Assembly: GCF_900105245.1 (NCBI RefSeq)
Contig: NZ_FNSZ01000001.1
Coordinates: 6,260,001 to 6,324,000, forward strand
From: Streptomyces sp. 1222.5
GTDB lineage: Bacteria > Actinomycetota > Actinomycetes > Streptomycetales > Streptomycetaceae
DNA length: 64,000 bases
Reading direction: 5' to 3'
Shown: one piece after another, positions 43,403-52,576 of the stretch
Layout of the letters: every line of letters begins with the position of its first letter
How positions within the stretch are numbered: the first letter of the stretch is position 1
Position numbers and translations under genes: made by a program
The notes under the pieces: model-generated
Database searches by the model: none
Told to the model about the DNA's origin: nothing
Seen by the model: the letters and a program-made list of their open reading frames with translations, nothing else

Positions 43403-46400
43403 GTGTCGAAGCCGCCGTTCACGCACCTGCACGTCCACACCCAGTACTCGCTGCTGGACGGTGCCGCGCGGCTGAAGGACATGTTCGACGCCTGCAACGA
43501 GATGGGCATGACGCACATCGCCATGTCCGACCACGGCAACCTGCACGGGGCGTACGACTTCTTCCACACCGCGAAGAAGGCCGGAATCACCCCGATCATC
43601 GGGATCGAGGCGTACGTCGCCCCCGAGTCCCGGCGGAACAAGCGCAAGATCCTCTGGGGCCAGCCGCACCAGAAGCGGGACGACGTCTCCGGCTCCGGCG
43701 GCTACACCCACAAGACGATGTGGGCCGTGAACCGGACCGGGCTGCACAACATCTTCCGCCTCTCCTCCGACGCCTACGCCGAGGGCTGGCTGCAGAAGTG
43801 GCCCCGGATGGACAAGGAGACCATCGCCCAGTGGTCCGAGGGCGTCGTGGCCTCCACCGGCTGCCCCTCCGGCGAGGTGCAGACCCGGCTGCGCCTCGGG
43901 CACTTCGACGAGGCCCTGAAGGCGGCCTCCGAGTACCAGGACATCTTCGGCAAGGACAAGTACTTCCTGGAGCTGATGGACCACGGCATCGAGATCGAGC
44001 GCCGGGTCCGTGACGGCCTGTTGGACATCGGCCGGAAGCTGGGCATCCCCCCGCTGGTCACCAACGACTCGCACTACACGTACGCGCACGAGGCGGGGGC
44101 GCACGACGCCCTGCTGTGCATCCAGACCGGCAAGAACCTCTCCGACCCGGACCGCTTCAAGTTCGACGGCACCGGCTACTACCTGAAGTCCACGGACGAG
44201 ATGTACGCCATCGACTCCTCGGACGCCTGGCAGGAGGGCTGCGCCAACACGCTCCTCGTCGCCGAGATGGTCGACACCACCGGCATGTTCGAGGCCAAGA
44301 ACCTGATGCCGAAGTTCGACATCCCCGACGGGTACACCGAGGTGACCTGGTTCAAGGAGGAGGTCCGCCGCGGGATGGAGCGCCGCTTCCCGGGCGGCAT
44401 CCCCGACGACCGCCAGAAGCAGGCCGAGTACGAGATGGACGTCATCATCCAGATGGGGTTCCCGGGCTACTTCCTCGTCGTCGCCGACTTCATCATGTGG
44501 GCCAAGAACAACGGCATCGCGGTCGGCCCCGGCCGAGGCTCCGCGGCCGGTTCGATCGTCGCCTACGCCATGGGCATCACCGACCTCGACCCGATCCCGC
44601 ACGGCCTGATCTTCGAGCGCTTCCTCAACCCCGAGCGCGTCTCCATGCCCGACGTCGACATCGACTTCGACGAGCGCCGGCGCGTCGAGGTCATCAGGTA
44701 CGTGACGGAGAAGTACGGCGCCGACAAGGTCGCCATGATCGGCACGTACGGCAAGATCAAGGCCAAGAACGCGATCAAGGACTCCGCGCGCGTGCTGGGC
44801 TACCCGTACGCCATGGGCGACCGGCTCACCAAGGCGATGCCCGCCGACGTCCTCGGCAAGGGCATCGACCTGAACGGCATCACCGACCCCTCGCACCCGC
44901 GCTACGGCGAGGCGGGCGAGATCCGCGGGATGTACGAGAACGAGCCGGACGTGAAGAAGGTCATCGACACCGCCAAGGGCGTCGAGGGCCTCGTCCGTCA
45001 GATGGGTGTGCACGCGGCCGGCGTGATCATGTCCAGCGAGACCATCACCGAGCACGTCCCGGTGTGGGTGCGCCACACCGACGGGGTGACCATCACGCAG
45101 TGGGACTACCCGAGCTGTGAGTCGCTCGGCCTGCTGAAGATGGACTTCCTCGGCCTGCGCAACCTCACGATCATGGACGACGCCGTCAAGATGGTGAAGT
45201 CCAACAAGGACGTCGACATCGATCTGCTGAGCCTCCCGCTCGACGATCCGACGACCTTCGAACTGCTCCAGCGCGGCGACACCCTCGGCGTCTTCCAGTT
45301 CGACGGCGGTCCCATGCGCTCGCTGCTGCGCCTGATGAAGCCCGACAACTTCGAAGACATCTCCGCCGTGTCGGCGCTCTACCGGCCGGGTCCGATGGGC
45401 ATGGACTCGCACACCAACTACGCGCTGCGCAAGAACAAGCTCCAGGAGATCACCCCGATCCACAAGGAGCTGGAGGAGCCCCTCGAAGAGGTCCTGGCCG
45501 TCACCTACGGCCTGATCGTCTACCAGGAGCAGGTGCAGAAGGCCGCGCAGATCATCGCGGGCTACTCGCTCGGCGAGGCCGACATCCTCCGCCGCGTGAT
45601 GGGCAAGAAGAAGCCCGAGGAACTGGCGAAGAACTTCGTCCTCTTCCAGGACGGCGCCCGGAAGAAGGGGTACAGCGACGAGGCGATCCAGGCCCTGTGG
45701 GACGTCCTGGTCCCGTTCGCCGGCTACGCCTTCAACAAGGCCCACTCGGCCGCGTACGGCCTGGTGTCGTACTGGACCGCCTACCTGAAGGCGAACTACC
45801 CCGCCGAGTACATGGCCGCGCTCCTGACCTCGGTCAAGGACGACAAGGACAAGTCGGCGATCTACCTCAACGAGTGCCGCCGCATGGGCATCAAGGTGCT
45901 CCCGCCCAACGTCAACGAGTCGGTCCACAACTTCGCCGCCCAGGGCGACGACGTGATCCTCTTCGGCCTGGAGGCCGTGCGCAACGTCGGCACCAACGTG
46001 GTCGAGTCGATCATCAACAGCCGCAAGGCCAAGGGCAAGTACGCCTCCTTCCCCGACTACCTCGACAAGGTCGAGGCGGTCGCGTGCAACAAGCGCACCA
46101 CGGAGTCGCTGATCAAGGCCGGGGCGTTCGACACCCTGGGCCACACCCGCAAGGGGCTCACGGCCCAGTACGAACCGATGATCGACAACGTGGTCGCGGT
46201 CAAGCGCAAGGAGGCCGAGGGGCAGTTCGACCTCTTCGGCGGCATGGGCGAGGAGACCAGCAGCGAGCCCGGCTTCGGCCTCGACGTGCAGTTCACCGAC
46301 GAGGAGTGGGACAAGACCTATCTGCTCGCCCAGGAGCGCGAGATGCTCGGTCTCTACGTCTCCGACCACCCGCTCTTCGGCCTGGAGCACGTGCTGTCGG

Positions 46401-46942
46401 ACAAGGCCGACGCGGGCATCGCCCAGCTGACCGGCGGTGAGCACTCCGACGGCGCGGTCGTCACCATCGGCGGCATCATCTCCGGCCTCCAGCGCAAGAT
46501 GACCAAGCAGGGCAACGCCTGGGCGATCGCCACCGTGGAGGACCTCGCCGGCTCCATCGAGTGCATGTTCTTCCCGGCCACCTACCAGCTGGTGTCCACG
46601 CAACTCGTCGAGGACGCCGTGGTGTTCGTCAAGGGCCGCCTCGACAAGCGGGAGGACGTGCCCCGCCTCGTCGCCATGGAGCTGATGGTCCCGGACCTGT
46701 CCAACGCGGGCACCAACGCCCCCGTGGTCCTCACCATCCCGGCGGTGAAGGTCACTCCGCCGATGGTCAGCCGCCTCGGCGAGATCCTCAGCCACCACAA
46801 GGGCGACAGCGAGGTCCGGATCAAGCTCCAGGGCCCGCGCAAGACCACCGTGCTGCGCCTGGACCGGCACCGGGTCAAGCCGGATCCGGCCCTGTTCGGC
46901 GACTTGAAGGTGCTGCTCGGCCCGTCCTGCCTGGCGGGCTGA
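43403..46942 (+). CDS. dnaE: DNA polymerase III alpha subunit DnaE1
   Basis: This 1179-aa replicative polymerase has an N-terminal PHP domain (THLHVHTQYSLLDGAARL and MSDHGNLHGAYDFF), the catalytic loop with D417, D419 and D421 (MPDVDIDFDERRR), GPGRGSAAGSIVAYAMG, HhH motifs and a C-terminal OB fold. The PHP metal-site residues are intact, consistent with intrinsic proofreading, as in mycobacterial DnaE1. GTG 43403 has GGAGG 8 nt upstream. The length equals that of the S. coelicolor enzyme as I recall it. Confidence 0.97.
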   Translation: MSKPPFTHLHVHTQYSLLDGAARLKDMFDACNEMGMTHIAMSDHGNLHGAYDFFHTAKKAGITPIIGIEAYVAPESRRNKRKILWGQPHQKRDDVSGSGGYTHKTMWAVNRTGLHNIFRLSSDAYAEGWLQKWPRMDKETIAQWSEGVVASTGCPSGEVQTRLRLGHFDEALKAASEYQDIFGKDKYFLELMDHGIEIERRVRDGLLDIGRKLGIPPLVTNDSHYTYAHEAGAHDALLCIQTGKNLSDPDRFKFDGTGYYLKSTDEMYAIDSSDAWQEGCANTLLVAEMVDTTGMFEAKNLMPKFDIPDGYTEVTWFKEEVRRGMERRFPGGIPDDRQKQAEYEMDVIIQMGFPGYFLVVADFIMWAKNNGIAVGPGRGSAAGSIVAYAMGITDLDPIPHGLIFERFLNPERVSMPDVDIDFDERRRVEVIRYVTEKYGADKVAMIGTYGKIKAKNAIKDSARVLGYPYAMGDRLTKAMPADVLGKGIDLNGITDPSHPRYGEAGEIRGMYENEPDVKKVIDTAKGVEGLVRQMGVHAAGVIMSSETITEHVPVWVRHTDGVTITQWDYPSCESLGLLKMDFLGLRNLTIMDDAVKMVKSNKDVDIDLLSLPLDDPTTFELLQRGDTLGVFQFDGGPMRSLLRLMKPDNFEDISAVSALYRPGPMGMDSHTNYALRKNKLQEITPIHKELEEPLEEVLAVTYGLIVYQEQVQKAAQIIAGYSLGEADILRRVMGKKKPEELAKNFVLFQDGARKKGYSDEAIQALWDVLVPFAGYAFNKAHSAAYGLVSYWTAYLKANYPAEYMAALLTSVKDDKDKSAIYLNECRRMGIKVLPPNVNESVHNFAAQGDDVILFGLEAVRNVGTNVVESIINSRKAKGKYASFPDYLDKVEAVACNKRTTESLIKAGAFDTLGHTRKGLTAQYEPMIDNVVAVKRKEAEGQFDLFGGMGEETSSEPGFGLDVQFTDEEWDKTYLLAQEREMLGLYVSDHPLFGLEHVLSDKADAGIAQLTGGEHSDGAVVTIGGIISGLQRKMTKQGNAWAIATVEDLAGSIECMFFPATYQLVSTQLVEDAVVFVKGRLDKREDVPRLVAMELMVPDLSNAGTNAPVVLTIPAVKVTPPMVSRLGEILSHHKGDSEVRIKLQGPRKTTVLRLDRHRVKPDPALFGDLKVLLGPSCLAG

Positions 46943-46991
46943 ACGTCCCGGCGGCCCGTCCCGGACGCCGCACGGCCACCGCGGCACGCGA

Positions 46992-47020
46992 AGGGGCGCA
47001 CCCACAACGGGTGCGCCCCT
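46992..47020. terminator. 12-bp hairpin between convergent dnaE and a small gene
   Basis: AGGGGCGCACCC (46992-47003) pairs with GGGTGCGCCCCT (47009-47020) around ACAAC. It lies 49 bp after dnaE and 26 bp after the small minus-strand gene, so it can stop both. Confidence 0.85.
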
Positions 47021-47046
47021 CTGCGTGCCTGGGCTTCAACTGCCCT

Positions 47047-47211
47047 TTAGTTGTGGCCGAATCGCTTCTGCTGCTTACGTGCAACATCCGCGGGGCTGCC
47101 CTGGATGTGCGACACCGGCTCGTGCTCCTCGGCCGTAGGACGCTGTGCGTGCTCGGTCTGCTGAGCGCGGTTCTGCGGGCCAGCCTGCTTGCGGTTCTTG
47201 TTCTTGGCCAT
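47047..47211 (-). CDS. conserved 54-aa basic/glutamine-rich protein
   Basis: The protein begins MAKNKNRKQAGPQNRAQQTE and ends ADVARKQQKRFGHN. It has a strong Shine-Dalgarno AGGAGG upstream of ATG 47211 and a TAA stop, rare at this GC, followed by a terminator hairpin. Composition (Lys, Gln, Asn, Arg) suggests a disordered nucleic-acid-binding protein. I recall similar short proteins next to dnaE in other streptomycetes but no function. Confidence 0.82.
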   Translation of the reverse strand: MAKNKNRKQAGPQNRAQQTEHAQRPTAEEHEPVSHIQGSPADVARKQQKRFGHN

Positions 47212-47436
47212 GGTGATCTGCCTCCTGTGGGGGATCTAGGGGCCAGGGCCGGCTTCAGATTCACATACGCTGACATCAGGCGCATGTCGGATAATTACCG
47301 TGTGTGACAGGGTGGGTGGGCGAGCGAAGGCCGCAAACGCCACGCCGAAGATCGAGTTCGGGCCGTTAACCCCCGCGCCGTCGGGCAGACTCGAAGGAAG
47401 TCCGAAACAAAGCCTCCCGGGAAGAGGGTGAGTCGC
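47212..47436. promoter_or_regulatory. divergent promoter region
   Basis: This 225-bp gap contains an A/T-rich stretch (47255-47300). A plus-strand promoter could be CTGACA (47270-47275), 16 bp, TAATTA (47292-47297) for the NYN gene. The minus-strand promoter for the small protein presumably shares this stretch. Confidence 0.35.
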
Positions 47437-48660
47437 GTGGACCGCTGCATCGTCCTGGTGGACGCCGGGTATCTGCTGGGTGCCGCCGCCAGCCTCCTCG
47501 CCGGCGAGCCCTCGCGGTCCCGGATCACCGTCGACCACCCCGCACTGATCCAGGCCCTGCGCGTACGCGCGGAGTCCGAGACCGAGCAGCCCCTGCTGCG
47601 CATCTACTGGTTCGACGGAGCCCCCGACCGGGTCCCCCAGCCGGAGCACCGCCGGCTGCGCGTGATGCCCCGGGTGACCGTCCGTCTCGGCGCCCTCACT
47701 CGCAGTGACGGACGCTGGGCCCAGAAGGGCGTGGACGCCGCCATGCACGCCGAACTGACCGAGCTGGCCCGCAACCGCGCCTGCTCCGACGTCGTCCTGG
47801 TCACCGGCGACGGCGATCTGCTGCCCGGCATGATGGCCGCCAAGGAGCACGGCGTCGCCGTCCACCTGTGGGCCGTCCAGGCCGCCGACGGCGACTACAA
47901 CCAGTCCGAGGACCTGGTCGCCGAGGCCGACGAGCGGCGCGTGCTGGACCGGGCCTGGATCACCCAGGCCGTCCGCGCCAAGGAGCTGACCGGCGTCTGC
48001 GCGCCGCAGCCCGTGCCGCGCCCGGAGATCGCCGCGATCCTCTCCGCCCCGCTGCCCGAGTCCGCGCTCGCCGCCGCGGCCGACCGGACCGCCGAGCAGG
48101 TCCCGCACCCGCCGGCCGCCACCGCCGCCGAGAACGGCGTCCAGGAGCGGGTTCCCGCCCCCAAGGGCGTCCCCACCCCCAAGGACCTCGCCGCGCTGCG
48201 CGCACCCGGCACCCAGCCCGCCCAGGCCCCCACCACCGCGACCCTGCGCTGGTCCTCCGACAGGGGCTGGGTGGACCGGCCCGGCGCGGTGCCCGAGCCG
48301 CCCGAGGTCGCCTCCATGCCGACGCTCGCCCAGCTCACCACCGCCGAGCAGCGCTGGGCCGACCGCGAGGAGGACATCACGACCGTCGGCGGCGACCCGT
48401 ACGAGGTCGGGCAGGTCTTCGCCCGCCGCTGGATCTCCCGCCTCGGCGACCAGGGGCAGCTGCAGAAGCTGTCGCAGATGTACCCGCGGGTCCCGCACCG
48501 CATCGACGGGGAGCTGCTGCGGTACGCGGCCCGGTTCGGTCTGCTCGCCCACAAGGACGACCAGATCGACGAGCACGACCGCTACGCCATCCGGGCCGGC
48601 TTCTGGCGCGAGATCGACGTCCCGGCGGCCGGGGAACAGCACGCGCCCGCCGTCGACTGA
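47437..48660 (+). CDS. NYN (PIN-like) domain protein
   Basis: This 407-aa protein has an N-terminal NYN/PIN-like nuclease domain with acidic metal ligands in CIVLVDAGYLLG, WAQKGVDAAMHAEL and DVVLVTGDGDLLPGMMAAKEHG, the classic pattern. A Pro/Ala-rich linker of about 100 residues follows. The C-terminal domain (YEVGQVFARRWISRLGDQGQLQKLSQMYPRVPHRIDGELL) looks like a small winged-helix or OST-HTH-like RNA module. RNase activity is a family inference. GTG 47437 is preferred over GTG 47428 because GAAGAGGG is then 9 nt away. Confidence 0.82.
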   Translation: MDRCIVLVDAGYLLGAAASLLAGEPSRSRITVDHPALIQALRVRAESETEQPLLRIYWFDGAPDRVPQPEHRRLRVMPRVTVRLGALTRSDGRWAQKGVDAAMHAELTELARNRACSDVVLVTGDGDLLPGMMAAKEHGVAVHLWAVQAADGDYNQSEDLVAEADERRVLDRAWITQAVRAKELTGVCAPQPVPRPEIAAILSAPLPESALAAAADRTAEQVPHPPAATAAENGVQERVPAPKGVPTPKDLAALRAPGTQPAQAPTTATLRWSSDRGWVDRPGAVPEPPEVASMPTLAQLTTAEQRWADREEDITTVGGDPYEVGQVFARRWISRLGDQGQLQKLSQMYPRVPHRIDGELLRYAARFGLLAHKDDQIDEHDRYAIRAGFWREIDVPAAGEQHAPAVD

Positions 48661-48718
48661 ACCCCTGCGGCCGCCCCGGGGACGAGTGGGGGCCCCGGAC
48701 CCCTTAGGCTCGTCCCTT

Positions 48719-49732
48719 GTGAGTACGCGCGCGGGACAGGACCTCCGGGACGACGAGGTCGTACGCGTGCGCGGGCTCAGCAAGACCTATCCGGCCGTTC
48801 GGGGGCGGCGCGGCGCGCCCGGCATCCCCGAGGTGCGGGCCACCGACGCGGTCGAACTGGACGTGCGCCGCGGCGAGGTCTTCGGACTGCTCGGGCCGAA
48901 CGGCGCCGGCAAGTCCACCCTCGTACGACAGCTGACCGGCCTGCTGCGGCCGGACGCCGGCCAGGTGGAGATTCTCGGCCACGACGTCGTACGGCACCCG
49001 GAGCGGGCCGCGCGGATCCTCGCCTACCTGGGCCAGGAGTCCAGCGCCCTGGACGAGCTGACCGTCTCCCTGGCCGCCGAGACCACCGGACGCCTGCGCG
49101 GCCTGGAGGTACGGCGGGCGCGGGCCGAACGGGACGCCGTCCTGGAGGAGCTGGGCCTCACCCCGATCGCGGGACGTCCGCTGAAGAAGCTCTCCGGCGG
49201 GCAGCGGCGCCTCGCCTGCTTCGCCACCGCCCTGGTCGGGGAGCGGCCGCTGCTCGTGCTCGACGAGCCGACCACCGGGATGGATCCGGTGGCCCGGCGC
49301 GCGGTCTGGGCGGCCGTGGACCGGCGGCGCGCGGAACGCGGTACGACCGTCGTGCTGGTGACCCACAACGTCATCGAGGCCGAGACCGTGCTCGACCGGG
49401 TCGCCGTGCTCGACGAGGGACGGGTCATCGCCTGCGACACCCCGGCGGGGCTCAAGGAGCGGGTCGCCGACGAGGTGCGGGTCGAGCTGGTGTGGCGCGA
49501 GCACGCGCCGCTGGAGGTGCCCGAGGTCGCCGTCCTGCGCGAGCGGGCCGTGGAGTCCGGCCGGCGCTGGACGCTCCGGCTCGCGCCCGAGGAGGCACGC
49601 GCCGTGGTCGCCACGGTGACCGGTGGGGCGGCCTTCGCCGCGCTGGACGACTTCACGCTCGCCACGCCCAGCCTGGAGGACGTCTACCTGAAGCTGGGCG
49701 GCGCCGCCCGGCAGGGGCTGGTGAAGGCGTGA
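48719..49732 (+). CDS. ABC-2 exporter ATP-binding protein
   Basis: This 337-aa protein has Walker A GLLGPNGAGKSTLVRQL, the signature KKLSGGQRRLACFATALVG, Walker B LLVLDEPTTGMDP and the H-loop VTHNVIEAE. A DrrA-like C-terminal extension follows. GTG 48719 has no Shine-Dalgarno, but a -10-like TAGGCT (48705-48710) lies 8 nt upstream, so it may be leaderless. The permease follows. Substrate unknown; drug or lipid export is plausible for the family. Confidence 0.92.
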   Translation: MSTRAGQDLRDDEVVRVRGLSKTYPAVRGRRGAPGIPEVRATDAVELDVRRGEVFGLLGPNGAGKSTLVRQLTGLLRPDAGQVEILGHDVVRHPERAARILAYLGQESSALDELTVSLAAETTGRLRGLEVRRARAERDAVLEELGLTPIAGRPLKKLSGGQRRLACFATALVGERPLLVLDEPTTGMDPVARRAVWAAVDRRRAERGTTVVLVTHNVIEAETVLDRVAVLDEGRVIACDTPAGLKERVADEVRVELVWREHAPLEVPEVAVLRERAVESGRRWTLRLAPEEARAVVATVTGGAAFAALDDFTLATPSLEDVYLKLGGAARQGLVKA

Positions 49733-49796
49733 GCGCGCGGGGCGCCACGTGCGCAGCGATGTGCGCGACCGCCGTACGGAAGAGGAGCAGCTCGTC

Positions 49797-50618
49797 GTGA
49801 GTGCCGTACCCGCCGAGGTTCTGCCGGGCGGTGCCCGGGCCGTGCCGGAGACGGCGCGCGGCGCTGCCGAGCTCGGTCCGGCCGCCCGGCTGTGGCCGTC
49901 GCTGGTGGCCGTCTACCGGGCGCAGCTGTCCCGGGCCCGGGTGGCCCGCATCCCGCTGCTGTTCGTGGCCACCTTCCAGTCCGTCGGCATCACGGTGATG
50001 ATGCGGGGTGTCGTCGACAGCGGCGGTGAGGCCCAGTCCGTGGTGGCGGGCTCGTCCGTGCTCGTCGTCGCGTACGTGGCGCTGAACCTGCTGTCGCAGT
50101 ACTTCGGGCAGCTGCGGGCCAGCGGCGGGCTCGACCACTACGCCACCCTGCCGGTGCCGCCGGCCGCGGTGGTGCTGGGCGCGGCGGCGGCGTACGCCTC
50201 CTTCACCGTGCCGGGGACCCTGGTGACCGCCGTCTTCGGTTGCGTGCTGTTCGGGCTGCCGCTGGCCAACCTGTGGATCCTGGTGGCCGTGATCCCGCTC
50301 GCCGGGGCCGCGCTCGCCGGTCTCGGCGCCGCCTGCGGGCTGCTCGCGCCCCGGCCGGAGCTGGCCACGCTGCTCGGACAGCTGGGCATGTCGGCGGCGC
50401 TGCTGCTGGGTGTGCTGCCGGCCGACCGGATGCCGGAGATCGTCCGGCTGGCCCGTGATCTGCTGCCGTCGACCTATGGCGTGGAGGCGTACGCGCGGAC
50501 CTTCGGGGCACACCCGGACTGGGCCGTCGTCCTGGTTGACCTGGGGGTGTGCGCGGGTGTCGGAGTGGTCTCGCTGGCCGTGGCGACCTGGGCGTACCGC
50601 AGGGCCGCCGTCCGGTGA
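49797..50618 (+). CDS. ABC-2 type transporter permease
   Basis: This 273-aa protein has six TM helices, starting at IPLLFVATFQSVGITVMM, and the ABC-2 core GSSVLVVAYVALNLLSQYFGQLRASGGLDHYATLPVPPAAVVLG. ATP comes from the preceding ATPase. GTG 49797 is chosen because GAGGAG is 8 nt upstream; GTG 49749 would add 16 residues. Confidence 0.9.
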   Translation: MSAVPAEVLPGGARAVPETARGAAELGPAARLWPSLVAVYRAQLSRARVARIPLLFVATFQSVGITVMMRGVVDSGGEAQSVVAGSSVLVVAYVALNLLSQYFGQLRASGGLDHYATLPVPPAAVVLGAAAAYASFTVPGTLVTAVFGCVLFGLPLANLWILVAVIPLAGAALAGLGAACGLLAPRPELATLLGQLGMSAALLLGVLPADRMPEIVRLARDLLPSTYGVEAYARTFGAHPDWAVVLVDLGVCAGVGVVSLAVATWAYRRAAVR

Positions 50619-50652
50619 CGCGGCCCACAGCGCGACCTGGCACGATGTCAGG

Positions 50653-51279
50653 GTGACCGCACCGCTTACTCCGCCTCCGCCGCCGCATGACAACTCCCCG
50701 CACCAGGTCTGGCAGGCGTCGCCGCCCGCCGGGTCACCGGGCGCGGGAACGTACGGACAGGACGGCCCCGGCATGAAGACCGAAGTGCGGGAAGCCGCCG
50801 TGATCACGGTGGCGATGACGGTCTGCGGGCTGCTGCTGGGGCTGCTGTGGTGGTGGCTGGCGCCGCACGTGCCGCTGGTCGGTGACGAGAGCGGCGGCGG
50901 CTGGGTCGTCTACCTCAAGGACAGCGAGGGGGAGCAGGCGGCCGGTGTGGACGGCACGTTCACGCTGCTCGGCCTGGGCCTGGGACTGGTCAGCGCGGTC
51001 GTCGTCTTCCTGCTGCGGCGCCGCGGCGGTGTCCCGCTGGTGGTGGCACTGGGCCTCGGCGGACTGCTCGGCTCGCTGGTGGCCTGGCGGCTCGGGGTGT
51101 GGCTGGGGCCGACGTCGGACGTGCTCGCTCATGCGAAGGCGGTGGGCAAGGGGGTGACGTTCCCGGCGCCGCTGAAGCTGTCGGCCAAGGGGGCGCTGCT
51201 GGCCTGGCCGCTCGCCGCGGTACTGGTGCACCTGGGACTCACGGCGCTGTTCGGCCCCCGGGACCCGGAGCTGCAGTGA
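50653..51279 (+). CDS. DUF2567 family membrane protein
   Basis: This 208-aa protein has a Pro-rich cytoplasmic N-terminus and four TM helices (TVAMTVCGLLLGLLWWWLAP, FTLLGLGLGLVSAVVVFLL, LVVALGLGGLLGSLVAW, ALLAWPLAAVLVHLGL), with a loop (VGDESGGGWVVYLKDSEGEQAAG) typical of DUF2567. No function is known. GTG 50653 lies 34 bp after the permease. Confidence 0.8.
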   Translation: MTAPLTPPPPPHDNSPHQVWQASPPAGSPGAGTYGQDGPGMKTEVREAAVITVAMTVCGLLLGLLWWWLAPHVPLVGDESGGGWVVYLKDSEGEQAAGVDGTFTLLGLGLGLVSAVVVFLLRRRGGVPLVVALGLGGLLGSLVAWRLGVWLGPTSDVLAHAKAVGKGVTFPAPLKLSAKGALLAWPLAAVLVHLGLTALFGPRDPELQ

Positions 51280-51309
51280 CCGGGGCGGCGCCCAAACGGG
51301 CCGGCCCGG

Positions 51310-51813
51310 TCACCCCCGCCCGATGGGCGCCGTCACCGCGTTCGTGAGCTTGGCCAGGTCCGTCGGGGCGAGTTCCACCTCGAGGCCCCGCCGGCCCGCC
51401 GAGACGCAGATCGTCGGGTGCCCCTGCGCCGAGTCGTCGAGGACCGTCGGCAGCCTCTTGCGCTGGCCGAGGGGGGAGATGCCCCCGCGCACGTACCCCG
51501 TGGTGCGTTCGGCGAGCGCCGGGTCGGCCATGGCGGCACGCTTGCCGCCCACCGCGGCCGCCAGGGCCTTCAGGTCCAGGGAGCCGGCCACCGGGACCAC
51601 GCCGACGACCAGGGCGCCGTCCACGTCGGCGACCAGCGTCTTGAAGACCCGGTCGGGGGAGACCCCCATCGCCTCGGCCGCCTCCTCGCCGTAGGAGGGG
51701 TGGGACGGGTCGTGGTCGTAGGCGTGGACCGTGAAGTCCACGCCCGCCGCCGTCAGGGCCACCGTCGCGGGCGTCCCCCCGGACTGCTGCTGCTTCTTCG
51801 GCTTCTTCGCCAT
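51310..51813 (-). CDS. Cys-tRNA(Pro)/Cys-tRNA(Cys) deacylase, YbaK family
   Basis: This 167-aa YbaK/ProX-fold protein hydrolyses misacylated Cys-tRNA(Pro). It shows DRVFKTLVADVDGALVVGVVPVAGSLDLKALA with the conserved Lys, GGISPLGQRKRLPTVLDDSA and the glycine loop near the C-terminus. The ATG is at 51813; a basic N-terminal extension (AKKPKKQQQ) precedes the fold. Confidence 0.92.
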   Translation of the reverse strand: MAKKPKKQQQSGGTPATVALTAAGVDFTVHAYDHDPSHPSYGEEAAEAMGVSPDRVFKTLVADVDGALVVGVVPVAGSLDLKALAAAVGGKRAAMADPALAERTTGYVRGGISPLGQRKRLPTVLDDSAQGHPTICVSAGRRGLEVELAPTDLAKLTNAVTAPIGRG

Positions 51814-51824
51814 CCCGGTCTTCC

Positions 51825-52565
51825 TCAGTTCAGGCTCGTCGGCGTCCGCGTCAGCTCGGACGCGGGCAGCGACGGCAGGCTGCGGATGATGGCCGTCTCG
51901 GCGCGCAGGAGCGTGAGCTCGTCCCGCAGCCGGGACGCGGTGTCGGGCGCCTGGAGCAGCCGCTGCTTGGTCGGGGTGTCGTGCACCATCGCCGCCGCCA
52001 CCAGGTACGACACCACGCTCGGGTCGTCCGGCAGTTCGGCACCGGTGGTCAGCGAGCGCTCGCGGGCGCCCGCCAGGCGCTTCTGGTACTGGCGGAAGGA
52101 GCGCAGGACCCCTTCGGCCAGCGCGCCGGCCTCCTCGCCGGGCTCCTCGGTGAGCTCCTCCAGCTCGGCCGTCAGGTACGGACCCGAGGCGTCGACGGAC
52201 AGCAGCCTCATCCGGCTCGTGCCGGTCGCGAGCACCTCGAACGTGCCGTCGGCCCGCTCGCGGATGGTCGCGGCGTCCGCCACACAGCCCACGGCGTGGA
52301 CGGCCTTGAGGGGGTCGGGGCCGAAGCCGGCTGCCGGGCCCCGGTCGGGCTGTGCCGTGGGATCCGGCATGCCCGGGGCGCTGGGCGCCACCTCGTGCCC
52401 GTCGCGGATGGCGGCGACGGCGAAGCGGCGCGGCTCGTCCTCGGGGGTCTTCATCAGTTCGCGCATCATGGCGCGATAACGCTCCTCGAAGATGTTCAGC
52501 GGCAGCACGAGCCCCGGGAACAGCACCGAGTTCAGCGGAAAGAGCGGGAGACGGACGGTGGTCAC
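51825..52565 (-). CDS. Lon substrate-binding (LON_N) domain protein
   Basis: This 246-aa stand-alone Lon N-terminal-like domain begins TTVRLPLFPLNSVLFPGLVLPLNIFEERYRAMM, the diagnostic block. VGCVADAATIRERADGTFEVLATGTSRMRLL follows. There is no ATPase or protease domain. Such proteins may present substrates or act alone; function unknown. It starts at GTG 52565, 12 bp before the next minus-strand stop. Confidence 0.9.
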   Translation of the reverse strand: MTTVRLPLFPLNSVLFPGLVLPLNIFEERYRAMMRELMKTPEDEPRRFAVAAIRDGHEVAPSAPGMPDPTAQPDRGPAAGFGPDPLKAVHAVGCVADAATIRERADGTFEVLATGTSRMRLLSVDASGPYLTAELEELTEEPGEEAGALAEGVLRSFRQYQKRLAGARERSLTTGAELPDDPSVVSYLVAAAMVHDTPTKQRLLQAPDTASRLRDELTLLRAETAIIRSLPSLPASELTRTPTSLN

Positions 52566-52576
52566 GGCGCCCCAGC

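Noticed and set aside
43298..47005. 1235-codon minus-strand open frame opposite dnaE
   Set aside because: A shadow of the dnaE codon pattern with no domains or start signals.
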